Origin: Bythopirellula sp041737835
Lineage (GTDB): Bacteria > Planctomycetota > Planctomycetia > Pirellulales > Lacipirellulaceae
Reading direction: 5' to 3' (one strand)
Length of the DNA stretch: 64,000 nucleotides
Assembly: GCA_041737835.1 (NCBI GenBank)
Contig: JBGSQY010000040.1
In this document: positions 18,399-26,452 of the stretch, in pieces
Layout of the letters: each line of letters starts with the position of its first letter
How positions within the stretch are numbered: position 1 is the stretch's first letter
Notes under the pieces: generated by a model
Seen by the model: only the letters and a program-made list of their open reading frames with translations
Database searches by the model: none
Told to the model about the DNA's origin: nothing
Position numbers and translations under genes: made by a program

Positions 18399-19331
18399 AT
18401 GAAGAAAACTTTTCTTGTGATCACGGCTACGTTGGCCGTTGCTTGTTTGTTGACAATTCAAAGTTCGGCTCTGGCAACGCTAAACTACGCCGGTACTGAA
18501 TACAACATTGGTGGAACATTCTTTCCCGGAGGTTCTGCACCCTATGTCGTCGTGCCCTGGCGGTCTGATTCAGTTACAAAGGCCCTTGATATCGATGGAA
18601 ATAATGTTTACGGCAGCGATGGCTATGCCCTGTTCGCAACACAATTCAATTGGCCTAATCAAGGCTGCTGCGGCTCGGTGCAAGCTGTGAACAGCGCCAC
18701 CTATCCAAACCTGATTGATTTGCCATCTTACGTCTCTGCATCACAATTCCTCGTTAATAACAAAATTGGCGGTTGGAACTACGCTTTGATCGATGACCCG
18801 ACACTGGTCAACGGCTACCGCGACTACAATTGGGGTAATACACAAGTACCAGCAGTAGTTCCAGCAAATTCACAATCTCCCTATGTAAAAATGGGCAACA
18901 TCGAAGGCAATGACATTTTAGGAAACAATGCACGCACTGGTCCTAATGGTGCAGGCCGCTGGGGTTTCACGTTGGGCGCTGATGTGCCACAAACGGTTCG
19001 AGTGAGTGTGATGAGCGATGGGTATGATGGCACTAACTGGTCGGCAACAGAGGTGTTGTTGGCACGCGTTGATAACGTTGGCGGTATTTTGGACATCGTC
19101 GGTTCAGGTGCATTAACTCGTAATCGATTCGTCGATATGCATACGTTTGATATTGTTGGTGGCCAGGCTGGTGAAAATTATGCCATTTTCGCCAAGGCCT
19201 CGGGCGACGGCCAGGGTGCGATCGCCGGCGTTGCTTTTGACAGTGTGGTGCCTGAACCAACCGGCGTGGTACTGCTGTTGTGGGCTGTGGGATCGCTTGT
19301 GGCATTTCCCAAGCGACGCCAAGGTCGTTAA
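18399..19331 (+). CDS. PEP-CTERM exported protein (paralogue of the one at 21015)
   Basis: A 310-residue exported protein from the ATG at 18399, which follows a GAGGGAGAG ribosome-binding site. It opens with a signal peptide (KKTFLVITATLAVACLLTI) and ends with the sorting tail VPEP, a hydrophobic stretch (VVLLLWAVGSLVAF) and basic residues KRRQGR, the PEP-CTERM pattern cut by an exosortase. The central part is unknown but is clearly paralogous to the protein at 21015: both share IGGTFFP, WRSDS, DG-ALF-TQF, YALIDDP and NRFVDMH blocks in the same order. It is followed by a hairpin and then by a DUF1559 gene. Function is unknown; it is likely anchored at the cell surface. Confidence 0.8.
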   Translation: MKKTFLVITATLAVACLLTIQSSALATLNYAGTEYNIGGTFFPGGSAPYVVVPWRSDSVTKALDIDGNNVYGSDGYALFATQFNWPNQGCCGSVQAVNSATYPNLIDLPSYVSASQFLVNNKIGGWNYALIDDPTLVNGYRDYNWGNTQVPAVVPANSQSPYVKMGNIEGNDILGNNARTGPNGAGRWGFTLGADVPQTVRVSVMSDGYDGTNWSATEVLLARVDNVGGILDIVGSGALTRNRFVDMHTFDIVGGQAGENYAIFAKASGDGQGAIAGVAFDSVVPEPTGVVLLLWAVGSLVAFPKRRQGR

Positions 19332-19351
19332 TTGATTGAGGGTGAACGTCA

Positions 19352-19391
19352 GGGAGGCAGTGATCGCTGCTTGTATCACTGCCTCCCATTT
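19352..19391. terminator. Hairpin terminator after PEP-CTERM gene
   Basis: A perfect 13-bp stem, GGGAGGCAGTGAT at 19352-19364 pairing with ATCACTGCCTCCC at 19375-19387, with a 10-base loop, is followed by ATTTTC. It lies 20 bases after the stop at 19331 and should end that transcript, or attenuate reading into the DUF1559 gene. Confidence 0.8.
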
Positions 19392-19463
19392 TCAACAAGA
19401 AGCAGAGAACAGTTGGAAATCACATTGGGCGTTCTTTTAGGGAGATTCGAGAAGAGGTGGACT

Positions 19464-20504
19464 ATGGAAAAGCATTTTAAGTCAAACAGGCGAGCTTTCA
19501 CACTCGTTGAGCTCTTGGTGGTCATCGCGATCATTGGCGTCCTTGTGGCACTCTTATTGCCCGCGATTCAAGCGGCGCGCGAAGCGGCTCGTCGAAGTCA
19601 ATGCACCAATAATATCCGTCAATTCTCGCTAGGCTGCTTGAACTACGAAAGCGCCAACAAAGCCTTGCCAGCTGGGGCTTCCACGCGTGTCAACGGCGAC
19701 AATGACATTCATCACTCTTGGGCTGCGTATATCTTGCCTTATCTTGAAGCCAGCTCGATGTTCGATCAAATCGATTTCAATCAAGCCGCTTGGCAGCCGT
19801 GGGTTGCCAGCTTCTATCAATGTCCCCCCAACGCCGCGTGGACCTATACACAACTCGATCTTCACTTGTGCCCTTCCGACCAAACTCGTGGTATCCATAC
19901 GGGATCGTGTGCCTGCTTTGCTCATGGAAACTATGTCGCGAATCAGGGCTGGAGACCTTTATGGTCACAAATTGAAAGCGAACAAACTCACGATGCGGAA
20001 GTTGCACAGAATCTTGCCGATTACGCAAACGATCCCGCCGGCAGTGCCGATATGAGGGGACCCTTTGAAAAGATGTTTGACATGAGTGGCAAAGGCATTC
20101 CACTTAAACGAATCACGGATGGAACCACAAATACGGCCATGCTGGGCGAAGTGCGTCAATTCGCGGGCGAAGATTCACGTGGCATGCTCTATCTGGCCAG
20201 TTCCATGTACGGCCATTTTTCGGCGCCTAATACCGCTGCGACCGACTACATGGAATTTTGTACAAATTCCATCAGTCCGATGAAAGTTGATGATCCATTG
20301 GGTTCGGTCAATCCCGACGCTCCTTGCAGTCAACAATATGCAGCTCCGCCACGACGCCATGGCCAAACTTCACGCAGCTCGCATCCTGGCGGCGTTAACT
20401 TGTCTTTTTGCGATGGCAGCGTGCGGTATATCTCCGACGACGTCGACCTCGCCAATTGGCGGCGGATGTCGACCCGTGCTGGTGAAGAAATCATTACGAA
20501 CTAG
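19464..20504 (+). CDS. DUF1559 pseudopilin-like protein
   Basis: A 346-residue protein with a type IV pilin-like N-terminus: the cleavage/methylation motif RRAFTLVELLVVIAIIGV at about residues 9-26, continuing into an AAREAARRSQC helix. The body is DUF1559, ending with the H-X9-DG motif in HPGGVNLSFCDGSVRYI. The ATG at 19464 follows AGAGGTGG; upstream codons in frame do not look like protein. DUF1559 proteins are very abundant in planctomycetes and are thought to be pseudopilin-like envelope proteins. It is followed 19 bases later by a small lipoprotein gene, a pairing common in this phylum. Exact function is unknown. Confidence 0.9.
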   Translation: MEKHFKSNRRAFTLVELLVVIAIIGVLVALLLPAIQAAREAARRSQCTNNIRQFSLGCLNYESANKALPAGASTRVNGDNDIHHSWAAYILPYLEASSMFDQIDFNQAAWQPWVASFYQCPPNAAWTYTQLDLHLCPSDQTRGIHTGSCACFAHGNYVANQGWRPLWSQIESEQTHDAEVAQNLADYANDPAGSADMRGPFEKMFDMSGKGIPLKRITDGTTNTAMLGEVRQFAGEDSRGMLYLASSMYGHFSAPNTAATDYMEFCTNSISPMKVDDPLGSVNPDAPCSQQYAAPPRRHGQTSRSSHPGGVNLSFCDGSVRYISDDVDLANWRRMSTRAGEEIITN

Positions 20505-20523
20505 CAAACTGAACTCATCGAAG

Positions 20524-20967
20524 ATGCTTTTCCTATACCGTAACAGAGATTATCTCGCTTCTTCGGCATTGCTGGGGTTGTGTGTGCTCGTTTTTGTCGG
20601 CTGCGGGAAGAGTCAATCGGGTATTGCTCTCTCCGGCGGTGTGACATTCGACGGCAAACCCGTCGAGGTCGGCCAAATCGTGTTTGAACCTCAAGCGAGC
20701 GGCAAAATGACAGTCGCACAAATCAACAACGGCACTTATCAACTTCCTGCCGAGCGTCCTGCTCAAGCGGGCAAATACTTGGTCCGCATCACGGCCGATC
20801 GGCCGACGGGACGCACAATAGCTGCCGATCCCCGTTCGCAAGAGGACCAAGCCACTGAAGAACTCGAACAATACATTCCTGCGAAATACAACACGCGATC
20901 AGAACTTTATTTGGAACTAACGGATCAGACCCCTGATAAGCACGACTTTGCATTAACAACTAATTAA
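20524..20967 (+). CDS. Small lipoprotein with transthyretin/carboxypeptidase-regulatory-like fold
   Basis: A 147-residue protein with a lipoprotein signal (LLGLCVLVFVGC, lipidated Cys near residue 27) and a short beta-rich domain. The segment GGVTFDGKPVEVGQIVFEPQ is the start of the planctomycete carboxypeptidase-regulatory-like domain that usually follows DUF1559 genes. The C-terminal half contains the IPAKYNTRSEL pattern seen in these proteins. It lies 19 bases after the DUF1559 stop, so both should be on one transcript. The likely location is the outer face of the cytoplasmic membrane or the periplasm. Function is unknown. Confidence 0.8.
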   Translation: MLFLYRNRDYLASSALLGLCVLVFVGCGKSQSGIALSGGVTFDGKPVEVGQIVFEPQASGKMTVAQINNGTYQLPAERPAQAGKYLVRITADRPTGRTIAADPRSQEDQATEELEQYIPAKYNTRSELYLELTDQTPDKHDFALTTN

Positions 20968-21014
20968 TTGAATTCGCTGACACATACGGCGATCGGAGAA
21001 TGAAAGGCGTCATC

Positions 21015-22139
21015 ATGAAATACTTATCTGCCACTTTTGTATTACTTCTCTGCGTGGAATTAGCCGGTGCTGTTGATTTGCAGTTCGTTGCAACTCAAGA
21101 GGATATCGGCGGCACATTCTTCCCAACCTATTCGTATCCTCAGAATTCGATCTCGAACTGGCGTAGTGATTCTGAGGCTAATTTTTACAGCGTCTCCGAT
21201 CAGATCGGTCAACGCTATTACGCGAGAGACGGCTGGGCGCTGTTTGGAACCCAGTTCGCATTTCCCAATGCCAATCCTGGTGGAGTGGCTAACGCCTTCC
21301 TTCCTCCCGAAATGGACATTACCGATCCTAACTTTGAAAACCTGTTCAATCTACCTAGTTTTGTAACGCAACATCAAATCTTTTCCTCACGCATCGCTGC
21401 AGGTTGGTCCTATGCACTGATTGACGATCCCCGCTTACAGGGCGGTATTCGCAAGTGGACCTTTGATGGCACAAACTATCCCGATCCAGTTGGACCTAAT
21501 CCGGGCACCGGCGATCCCGGCAATATCACGGGCGTTGTTCCCTATGTAAAACTTGGAATCCTGGACGGCCTCGATACCATCACGGGAGCAAACCCAACTT
21601 TTGATCCGTCGGGTCGCTGGGGTTTTCAAGTCGGTGCCAATGTTCCTTCGCATTTCCGTATTGGGGTCATGACCGATGGGCTAGATGGAGCGCAATGGGC
21701 ACCCGGTGAAGTCTTCTTAACTCATGTGGTCGATCAAACACCTGCCGAGACGATTAGCTCGGGAACATTGTCCCCTAACCGTTTCGTCGATATGCATTTC
21801 TTCGACATCATCAATGCCCAGCCAGGGGATCAATTTCTCTTTTCTGCCATGGCAACGTCGACAGGCTCCACTGCTGGTATCTCTGGGTTTTCGTTCGACA
21901 TCATTACCCCCTTCGTGGGCTCAGGTGCTGACTTCGACGGTGACGGCGCGGTCACTGGCCGAGACTTCTTAGCCTGGCAGCGTGGTGAATCGCCCACTGC
22001 TTTCAGCAGCGCCGACCTGACCTTGTGGCAATCGGAGTACAATGGCGGCGCCTTGGTGGGTGGTGTCAGCGTACCTGAACCAAGCACAGCAATGATTTTT
22101 CTGGCTTCGCTCTTGTGCATTAAAATACGTCGCTTCTAA
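21015..22139 (+). CDS. PEP-CTERM exported protein with dockerin-like motif
   Basis: A 374-residue exported protein (signal peptide YLSATFVLLLCVELAGAV) whose body is paralogous to the protein at 18399. It differs by an insertion before the tail: a single calcium-loop segment beginning DFDGDGAVTGRDFL, near residues 310-347, resembling one dockerin/EF-hand repeat. The C-terminus VPEPSTAMIFLASLLCIKIRRF is a PEP-CTERM tail. The ATG at 21015 is preferred over one five codons upstream; both are close to GGAGAATG. Together with the three genes before it, it forms a PEP-CTERM / DUF1559 / lipoprotein / PEP-CTERM block. A terminator follows. Confidence 0.8.
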   Translation: MKYLSATFVLLLCVELAGAVDLQFVATQEDIGGTFFPTYSYPQNSISNWRSDSEANFYSVSDQIGQRYYARDGWALFGTQFAFPNANPGGVANAFLPPEMDITDPNFENLFNLPSFVTQHQIFSSRIAAGWSYALIDDPRLQGGIRKWTFDGTNYPDPVGPNPGTGDPGNITGVVPYVKLGILDGLDTITGANPTFDPSGRWGFQVGANVPSHFRIGVMTDGLDGAQWAPGEVFLTHVVDQTPAETISSGTLSPNRFVDMHFFDIINAQPGDQFLFSAMATSTGSTAGISGFSFDIITPFVGSGADFDGDGAVTGRDFLAWQRGESPTAFSSADLTLWQSEYNGGALVGGVSVPEPSTAMIFLASLLCIKIRRF

Positions 22140-22167
22140 TTAACTGACATATTGAACAACCTCCCTG

Positions 22168-22208
22168 ACCCTCTTTCTTTGGATTCGTTCAAAGGGAGAG
22201 GGTTTTTT
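22168..22208 (+). terminator. Rho-independent terminator
   Basis: A 14-bp stem (ACCCTCTTTCTTTG at 22168-22181 with CAAAGGGAGAGGGT at 22190-22203, two G-U pairs) and an 8-base loop is followed by a run of six T. It lies 28 bases after the PEP-CTERM stop at 22139 and closes the 18-22 kb block. Confidence 0.85.
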
Positions 22209-22225
22209 AATTGACCATAGCCATT

Positions 22226-23374
22226 ATGTATATGTTTATCACCCGAACAGTATTCGCACTCGCCAGCCTTTTGCTCGTTTGCTTCCCATGCGTTGCCGAG
22301 GTAACCGACCGTCAGACTCAAAACGTCATCTATATTTCCATCGATGGCTTGCGATTTCAAGAATTGTTCACCGGTGCGGACAATCGACTGATCGATAAGG
22401 ACGCGGGTGGCGTTTACAACCCTGAAGCTCTGCGTACTCGATTCTGGCGCGAGGACGAAAAGTCCCGCCGCGACCGATTGATGCCGTTCTTTTGGAACAC
22501 GATCGCCAAGCAAGGACAAGTCTTTGGCTCGCCGGAAGACAACTGCATCGCCTTAGTCAAGAACGGCAAATACTTTTCCTACCCCGGCTATCAAGAGCTC
22601 CTGTGCGGCTTTCCCGACGACGCGATCAACTCGAACGATAAAAACCCGAACCCCAATAAATCGGTGCTTGAGTGGCTTAATGAGCAGCCAGAATTGAAGG
22701 GCAAAGTCGCGGCATTCACTTCCTGGGATCTGTTTCCTTATATCCTCAACGCCGATCGCAGTGGCATTTACGTCAACGCGGGTTGGCAGCCGTTTGATTT
22801 CGCACCCGATTCGCCAACACTTGCCGATTTGAACCGCACGATGCGCGAGTTGCCCCATTTGTGGGAATATGCTCGCTTCGATTACTTCACCATCGCGGGG
22901 GCTTTGGAATATTTGCGCACCAAGCAACCGCGAGTTCTGTATATCTCGCTCGATGAAACCGACGACTGGTGCCATTCTGGGCGCTATGATTTGTATCTCG
23001 ATGCCGCTCATCGCACTGATGCCTATCTCAAACAAATTTGGGACTTTCTGCAAAGCTCGTCCCACTATCGTGGCAATACATCGCTCGTCATCACTACCGA
23101 TCATGGCCGTGGGGATGGACGCGAAGGTTGGAAGAATCATGGCGTTGACCTCCCGGGTTCTGAGCGGGTTTGGAGTGCAATCATTGGTCCCGATACTCCG
23201 GCACTGGGTGTTCGCAAGGATTTGGAAGTGACTCAAGGTCAAACCGCGGCGACGGTAGCGGCGCTGTTGGGTTACGATTACGCCGCCACGGATTCTCGAA
23301 TTGCACCAGTCTTGCCTGATGCAGTGAATTTGATGGACAAACCGCAAATAAAGAGCGTCTCAGACAACAATTGA
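22226..23374 (+). CDS. Alkaline-phosphatase superfamily enzyme, exported
   Basis: About 382 residues from the ATG at 22226 (other starts at 22211 and 22232 are possible). A signal peptide TVFALASLLLVCFPCVAE is followed by the alkaline phosphatase/sulfatase superfamily fold: VIYISIDGLRFQELF near the start provides the first metal aspartate, LYISLDETDDWCH the middle metal site, and TTDHGRGDG the C-terminal aspartate-histidine pair. This fold hydrolyses phosphate monoesters, diesters or sulfate esters in the periplasm; the specific ester is not clear. It ends one base before the frame of the next EEP gene, whose start is 59 bases downstream, so they are probably co-transcribed. Confidence 0.83.
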   Translation: MYMFITRTVFALASLLLVCFPCVAEVTDRQTQNVIYISIDGLRFQELFTGADNRLIDKDAGGVYNPEALRTRFWREDEKSRRDRLMPFFWNTIAKQGQVFGSPEDNCIALVKNGKYFSYPGYQELLCGFPDDAINSNDKNPNPNKSVLEWLNEQPELKGKVAAFTSWDLFPYILNADRSGIYVNAGWQPFDFAPDSPTLADLNRTMRELPHLWEYARFDYFTIAGALEYLRTKQPRVLYISLDETDDWCHSGRYDLYLDAAHRTDAYLKQIWDFLQSSSHYRGNTSLVITTDHGRGDGREGWKNHGVDLPGSERVWSAIIGPDTPALGVRKDLEVTQGQTAATVAALLGYDYAATDSRIAPVLPDAVNLMDKPQIKSVSDNN

Positions 23375-23432
23375 ATTGTCTCGCATAGCATGTCAGAATA
23401 GGGGACCTCAACGCCTCGGTTCCCGGAGTCTG

Positions 23433-24698
23433 ATGATGCCACGTTTTGTGTTTTCGCTCGTGCTGCTTACGCTGATTTCCTCGATTTCGTTTGCCCAAAG
23501 CAAGCCCGCCATCGACCCCGACGAGGGCGTTCCCCATATCAATTGGAGCGAAGCTGGCAGCGCTGTCGGCCAAACGGTCTATGTCAGCGGCAAGATCACG
23601 AGCGTCGGCAACACAAACCGGATCGCTTTCCTCAATTTTGACGAGAATCGTCCCCCCGCCTTCACGGCAGTCATTTTCAACGACAACTGGGACAAATTTC
23701 CTGGCGAGCTGCGAGACTTGTATAACGACAAAAACGTGGAGATTCGTGGATTGATCACCACGTATCAAGACCGTCCACAAATTGTTGTGACCAAACCCGA
23801 GCAAATCAAAATCCTCGACGAACTTCCCGAAACCCAAACGCTTGAAGACAAAAAGGTGGAAACCTGGTCGGGAAATCCCCAGGAAATTGTTGTTGCCACG
23901 GTGAACACGCTGAATTTGTTTGATGGTCATGATGATCCTTACACCACCGACGAAGGCACGCCGGAAAAACCGCGGGAAGAGCTCGAGCATCTCGCGGCAA
24001 CGATTCGTAAGGTCAACGCCGACGTGGTTGCCTTGCAGGAAGTCGAGAATCGCGGATATCTGGAACGCTTCGTCAAATTGTTTCTCGCTGACATGGGTTA
24101 CAACTATATCGTGCAGTTTGACGGCAATGACCTCCGCGGCATCGATGTCGCTCTGATTTCGCGGGCACCCATTGGTGAAGTCATATCGCGACGGCATCTG
24201 GAATTTCGTGACCCAGGCGGTGTCCTGCGGCGGTTCAATCGCGACGTCCCTGCCATTACGGTGATGCCCAAGGATGCCGCGCCGATTGAAATCTGGCCCG
24301 TGCACCTCAAGAGCAAAGCCGACAGCGCAGAGACTTCCGAACCCATTCGTTTGGCGGAAGCCACGGAATTGCGGCGACTACTCGACGAAGAATTCAAGCA
24401 GGACCCCAACGCACGGATCATCGTGACTGGTGATTTCAACGACACCCGCGACAGCAAACCATTTTCGATCATCTTGGGATCTGGCGCTACGGAAATGTGG
24501 GCTCCCGAGGCCAAGGAAACAGCGGATTCCGTCATCGACCCTGAGTTCCCCGAAGGCCGCGCTCCGATCGACTTCATTACCGTATCGCCAGCGATGCGCA
24601 AGCTTTACATCGAAGATTCGTGCCAGGTAATGCGCGCCCCCGACGAAGTTGACGGCTCGGATCACGACCCCGTGTGGGCAAAGTTCAAGCTGCAATAG
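23433..24698 (+). CDS. Exported endonuclease/exonuclease/phosphatase (EEP) family protein with OB-fold
   Basis: A 421-residue protein with signal peptide (PRFVFSLVLLTLISSISFAQ), an OB-fold-like region at about 30-120 (SAVGQTVYVSGKITSVGN), and an EEP nuclease domain from about 150. EEP motifs are visible: VATVNTLNLFD, VVALQEVENRGYL (metal-binding Glu), IWPVHLKSKADS, IVTGDFNDTRDS and SDHDPVW at the end. Such proteins are secreted DNases or phosphodiesterases. Two ATG codons in tandem at 23433 and 23436 follow a CGGAG ribosome-binding site. It is downstream of an AlkP-superfamily gene, so both may act on extracellular phosphoesters. A hairpin repeat begins within the stop codon. Confidence 0.9.
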   Translation: MMPRFVFSLVLLTLISSISFAQSKPAIDPDEGVPHINWSEAGSAVGQTVYVSGKITSVGNTNRIAFLNFDENRPPAFTAVIFNDNWDKFPGELRDLYNDKNVEIRGLITTYQDRPQIVVTKPEQIKILDELPETQTLEDKKVETWSGNPQEIVVATVNTLNLFDGHDDPYTTDEGTPEKPREELEHLAATIRKVNADVVALQEVENRGYLERFVKLFLADMGYNYIVQFDGNDLRGIDVALISRAPIGEVISRRHLEFRDPGGVLRRFNRDVPAITVMPKDAAPIEIWPVHLKSKADSAETSEPIRLAEATELRRLLDEEFKQDPNARIIVTGDFNDTRDSKPFSIILGSGATEMWAPEAKETADSVIDPEFPEGRAPIDFITVSPAMRKLYIEDSCQVMRAPDEVDGSDHDPVWAKFKLQ

Positions 24699-24714
24699 CG
24701 CAGCGGCTGCGCTA
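24696..24714. repeat. Short hairpin repeat overlapping the EEP stop codon
   Basis: A perfect 8-bp inverted repeat TAGCGCAG / CTGCGCTA with loop CGG. Its first three bases are the TAG stop codon of the EEP gene. It resembles the REP-like hairpins found elsewhere in the 24-38 kb region. There is no T-run, so it is a poor terminator. Confidence 0.7.
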
Positions 24715-25039
24715 AGGTCCGGAACTTTGTCATCGTGTTCAACTTCAGCAACTTGTTCATGCCTTTGGTTTGATCAAGTTGCTGGTAATATCGGTGTGCT
24801 TCGTCCTATAGTCTATAGTCTTCTCCTTCCAGGTTTGCCAGCTTGGCGAGGTTTGCTTGGTTTGCAGGCTCTCGATTGTTGCAAAGCAGGAGGAACGACT
24901 GTGGTCGATGGACTGTAGACTGTGGAATCTCTTCTCCAGTCCTTGGTTCTACTGTCCACAGTTCTATTGTCCCATGGTACTTTTTTATCACATCGCGCGG
25001 CCATTTTCGACAAGATTCCGTGGTTACAATTAGTTGCTC
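24715..25039. repeat. Intergenic region with short mosaic repeats
   Basis: No gene is supported in these 325 bases. The segment holds four copies of GGTTTGC-like words around 24833-24870, a repeated TATAGTCTATAGTC near 24808-24823, and an inverted pair ACTGTGGA at 24919-24926 and TCCACAGT at 24955-24962, next to a partial direct duplication GACTGTAGACTGTGG. The short ORFs on both strands here lack protein-like composition. It looks like degenerate dispersed-repeat material. Confidence 0.55.
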
Positions 25040-26332
25040 ATGAGATTCTTGGTTTGCTTTTTGTTTGCCATCACCACAGGCTTGACGGCCATAATGGCCG
25101 CCGAGCCTGTGCCATCACGGTACGTGGCTGCCTTCCCCTCATCACTTTCCCAAAAAGGGTTGCAGGTCGAAGATGTTGACGATGCCCTGCGATTGGGAGT
25201 AAAACACGCCGCGATTAACGTCGATTTGTGCCAACTGGTCGACATATCTTCAGACGACTTGGAAGACAACGGCCAGCCTCATTGGATGTCTGGCGGACAG
25301 CGGTTCAATTTCAATTCCCTTTACCTGCATGAATTGGATCGCAAGATCAAGAAACTTTCGGATCGCGGCGTCGTGGTCTACCTCATCCTGCTGACGTATG
25401 CCAATGCCGATGAGCATATTAATAAGATAATGCTCCATCCTCGCTATGACCCAGGGGCACCTAACCGGCTGGGTATGTTCAACGCGACAACGCCCGAGGG
25501 AAAAGCCTGGCTCACGGTGATGATGGAATTTCTTGCGGAGCGTTGGTCGCGGCCGGATGAAAAGTTTGGCCGAGTCTCCGGTCACGTCGTCGGCAACGAG
25601 GTCAACTCGCACTGGTGGTGGTCGAACATGGGTCGCGCGTCGTTAGAGGACGTGGTGACTGCCTATCACGCCGCTGTGCGACTGGTTCACGATGCCGTCC
25701 GGCGGCAGTCGTCGTGGGCCCGGGTTTACGTTTCCCTCGATCATTTCTGGACGATGCGCAATCCGCCGAGTGATGAACTGCAGGCCGTTGGTGGTAAAGC
25801 GTTTCTCGACGAATTTGCGCGACAGGCTCGGGAAGCAGGGGATTTCGATTGGCACGTGGCGTATCATCCGTATCCCGAAGATTTGTTTAACCCCCAGTTT
25901 TGGAACGACACAACAGCCTTACCCGATGAAAACTCTCCCCGGATCACATTCAAAAATCTCGATGTGCTAACACGATATCTGAAAAGTGACGAGTTGTTGT
26001 ATGATGGCGCGCCCCGGCGGGTCATACTCAGCGAGCAAGGTTTTCACACGCCCGATGGGCCGGATGGAGAATTGGTCCAAGCGGCCGCCTACTGCGCGGC
26101 CTATAAACAAGTTGAAAGAACCGAGGGTATCGATGCCTTTATTTTGCACCGACACGTGGACCATCCGCACGAGGGTGGCCTGCGATTGGGATTGCGCCGG
26201 ATGACTCCCGGCAATGGTGAGCCGCACGCAAAAAAGTTGATCTATGAGTGCTTCCGAGCGGCGGATACCGCGGAGTGGGAAGCGGCATTTCGTTTTGCGC
26301 TGCCCATTGTGGGAAAAAAGAGCTGGGAATAA
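25040..26332 (+). CDS. DUF5722 protein, exported
   Basis: A 430-residue protein from the ATG at 25040, with a signal peptide (RFLVCFLFAITTGLTAIMAAE). The body resembles DUF5722, a TIM-barrel family related to glycoside hydrolases: GHVVGNEVNSHWWWSN carries a GH-A-like NE pair typical of an acid/base position, HVAYHPYPEDLFNP follows, and VILSEQGFHTPDG offers a second glutamate as possible nucleophile. I infer a glycoside-hydrolase-like fold, but activity is unproven. Neighbours are an EEP enzyme and an MFS transporter. A 325-base repeat-rich spacer separates it from the EEP gene, so it is probably transcribed from its own promoter. Confidence 0.8.
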   Translation: MRFLVCFLFAITTGLTAIMAAEPVPSRYVAAFPSSLSQKGLQVEDVDDALRLGVKHAAINVDLCQLVDISSDDLEDNGQPHWMSGGQRFNFNSLYLHELDRKIKKLSDRGVVVYLILLTYANADEHINKIMLHPRYDPGAPNRLGMFNATTPEGKAWLTVMMEFLAERWSRPDEKFGRVSGHVVGNEVNSHWWWSNMGRASLEDVVTAYHAAVRLVHDAVRRQSSWARVYVSLDHFWTMRNPPSDELQAVGGKAFLDEFARQAREAGDFDWHVAYHPYPEDLFNPQFWNDTTALPDENSPRITFKNLDVLTRYLKSDELLYDGAPRRVILSEQGFHTPDGPDGELVQAAAYCAAYKQVERTEGIDAFILHRHVDHPHEGGLRLGLRRMTPGNGEPHAKKLIYECFRAADTAEWEAAFRFALPIVGKKSWE

Positions 26333-26452
26333 GGACGTTTCCGTGCGGTCAAAGTGCCAGCGGCCGAACCCCACGGATTGCCGAACTGTCCGTCTCAGGG
26401 CGTTTGGCCAATAATAGTTGAACGGAATCAGTACATCGAGGCAGGCGAAGCA

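Noticed and set aside
23181..24305. Minus-strand open frame of 374 codons opposite the AlkP/EEP genes
   Set aside because: It is a shadow of two well-supported plus-strand genes.
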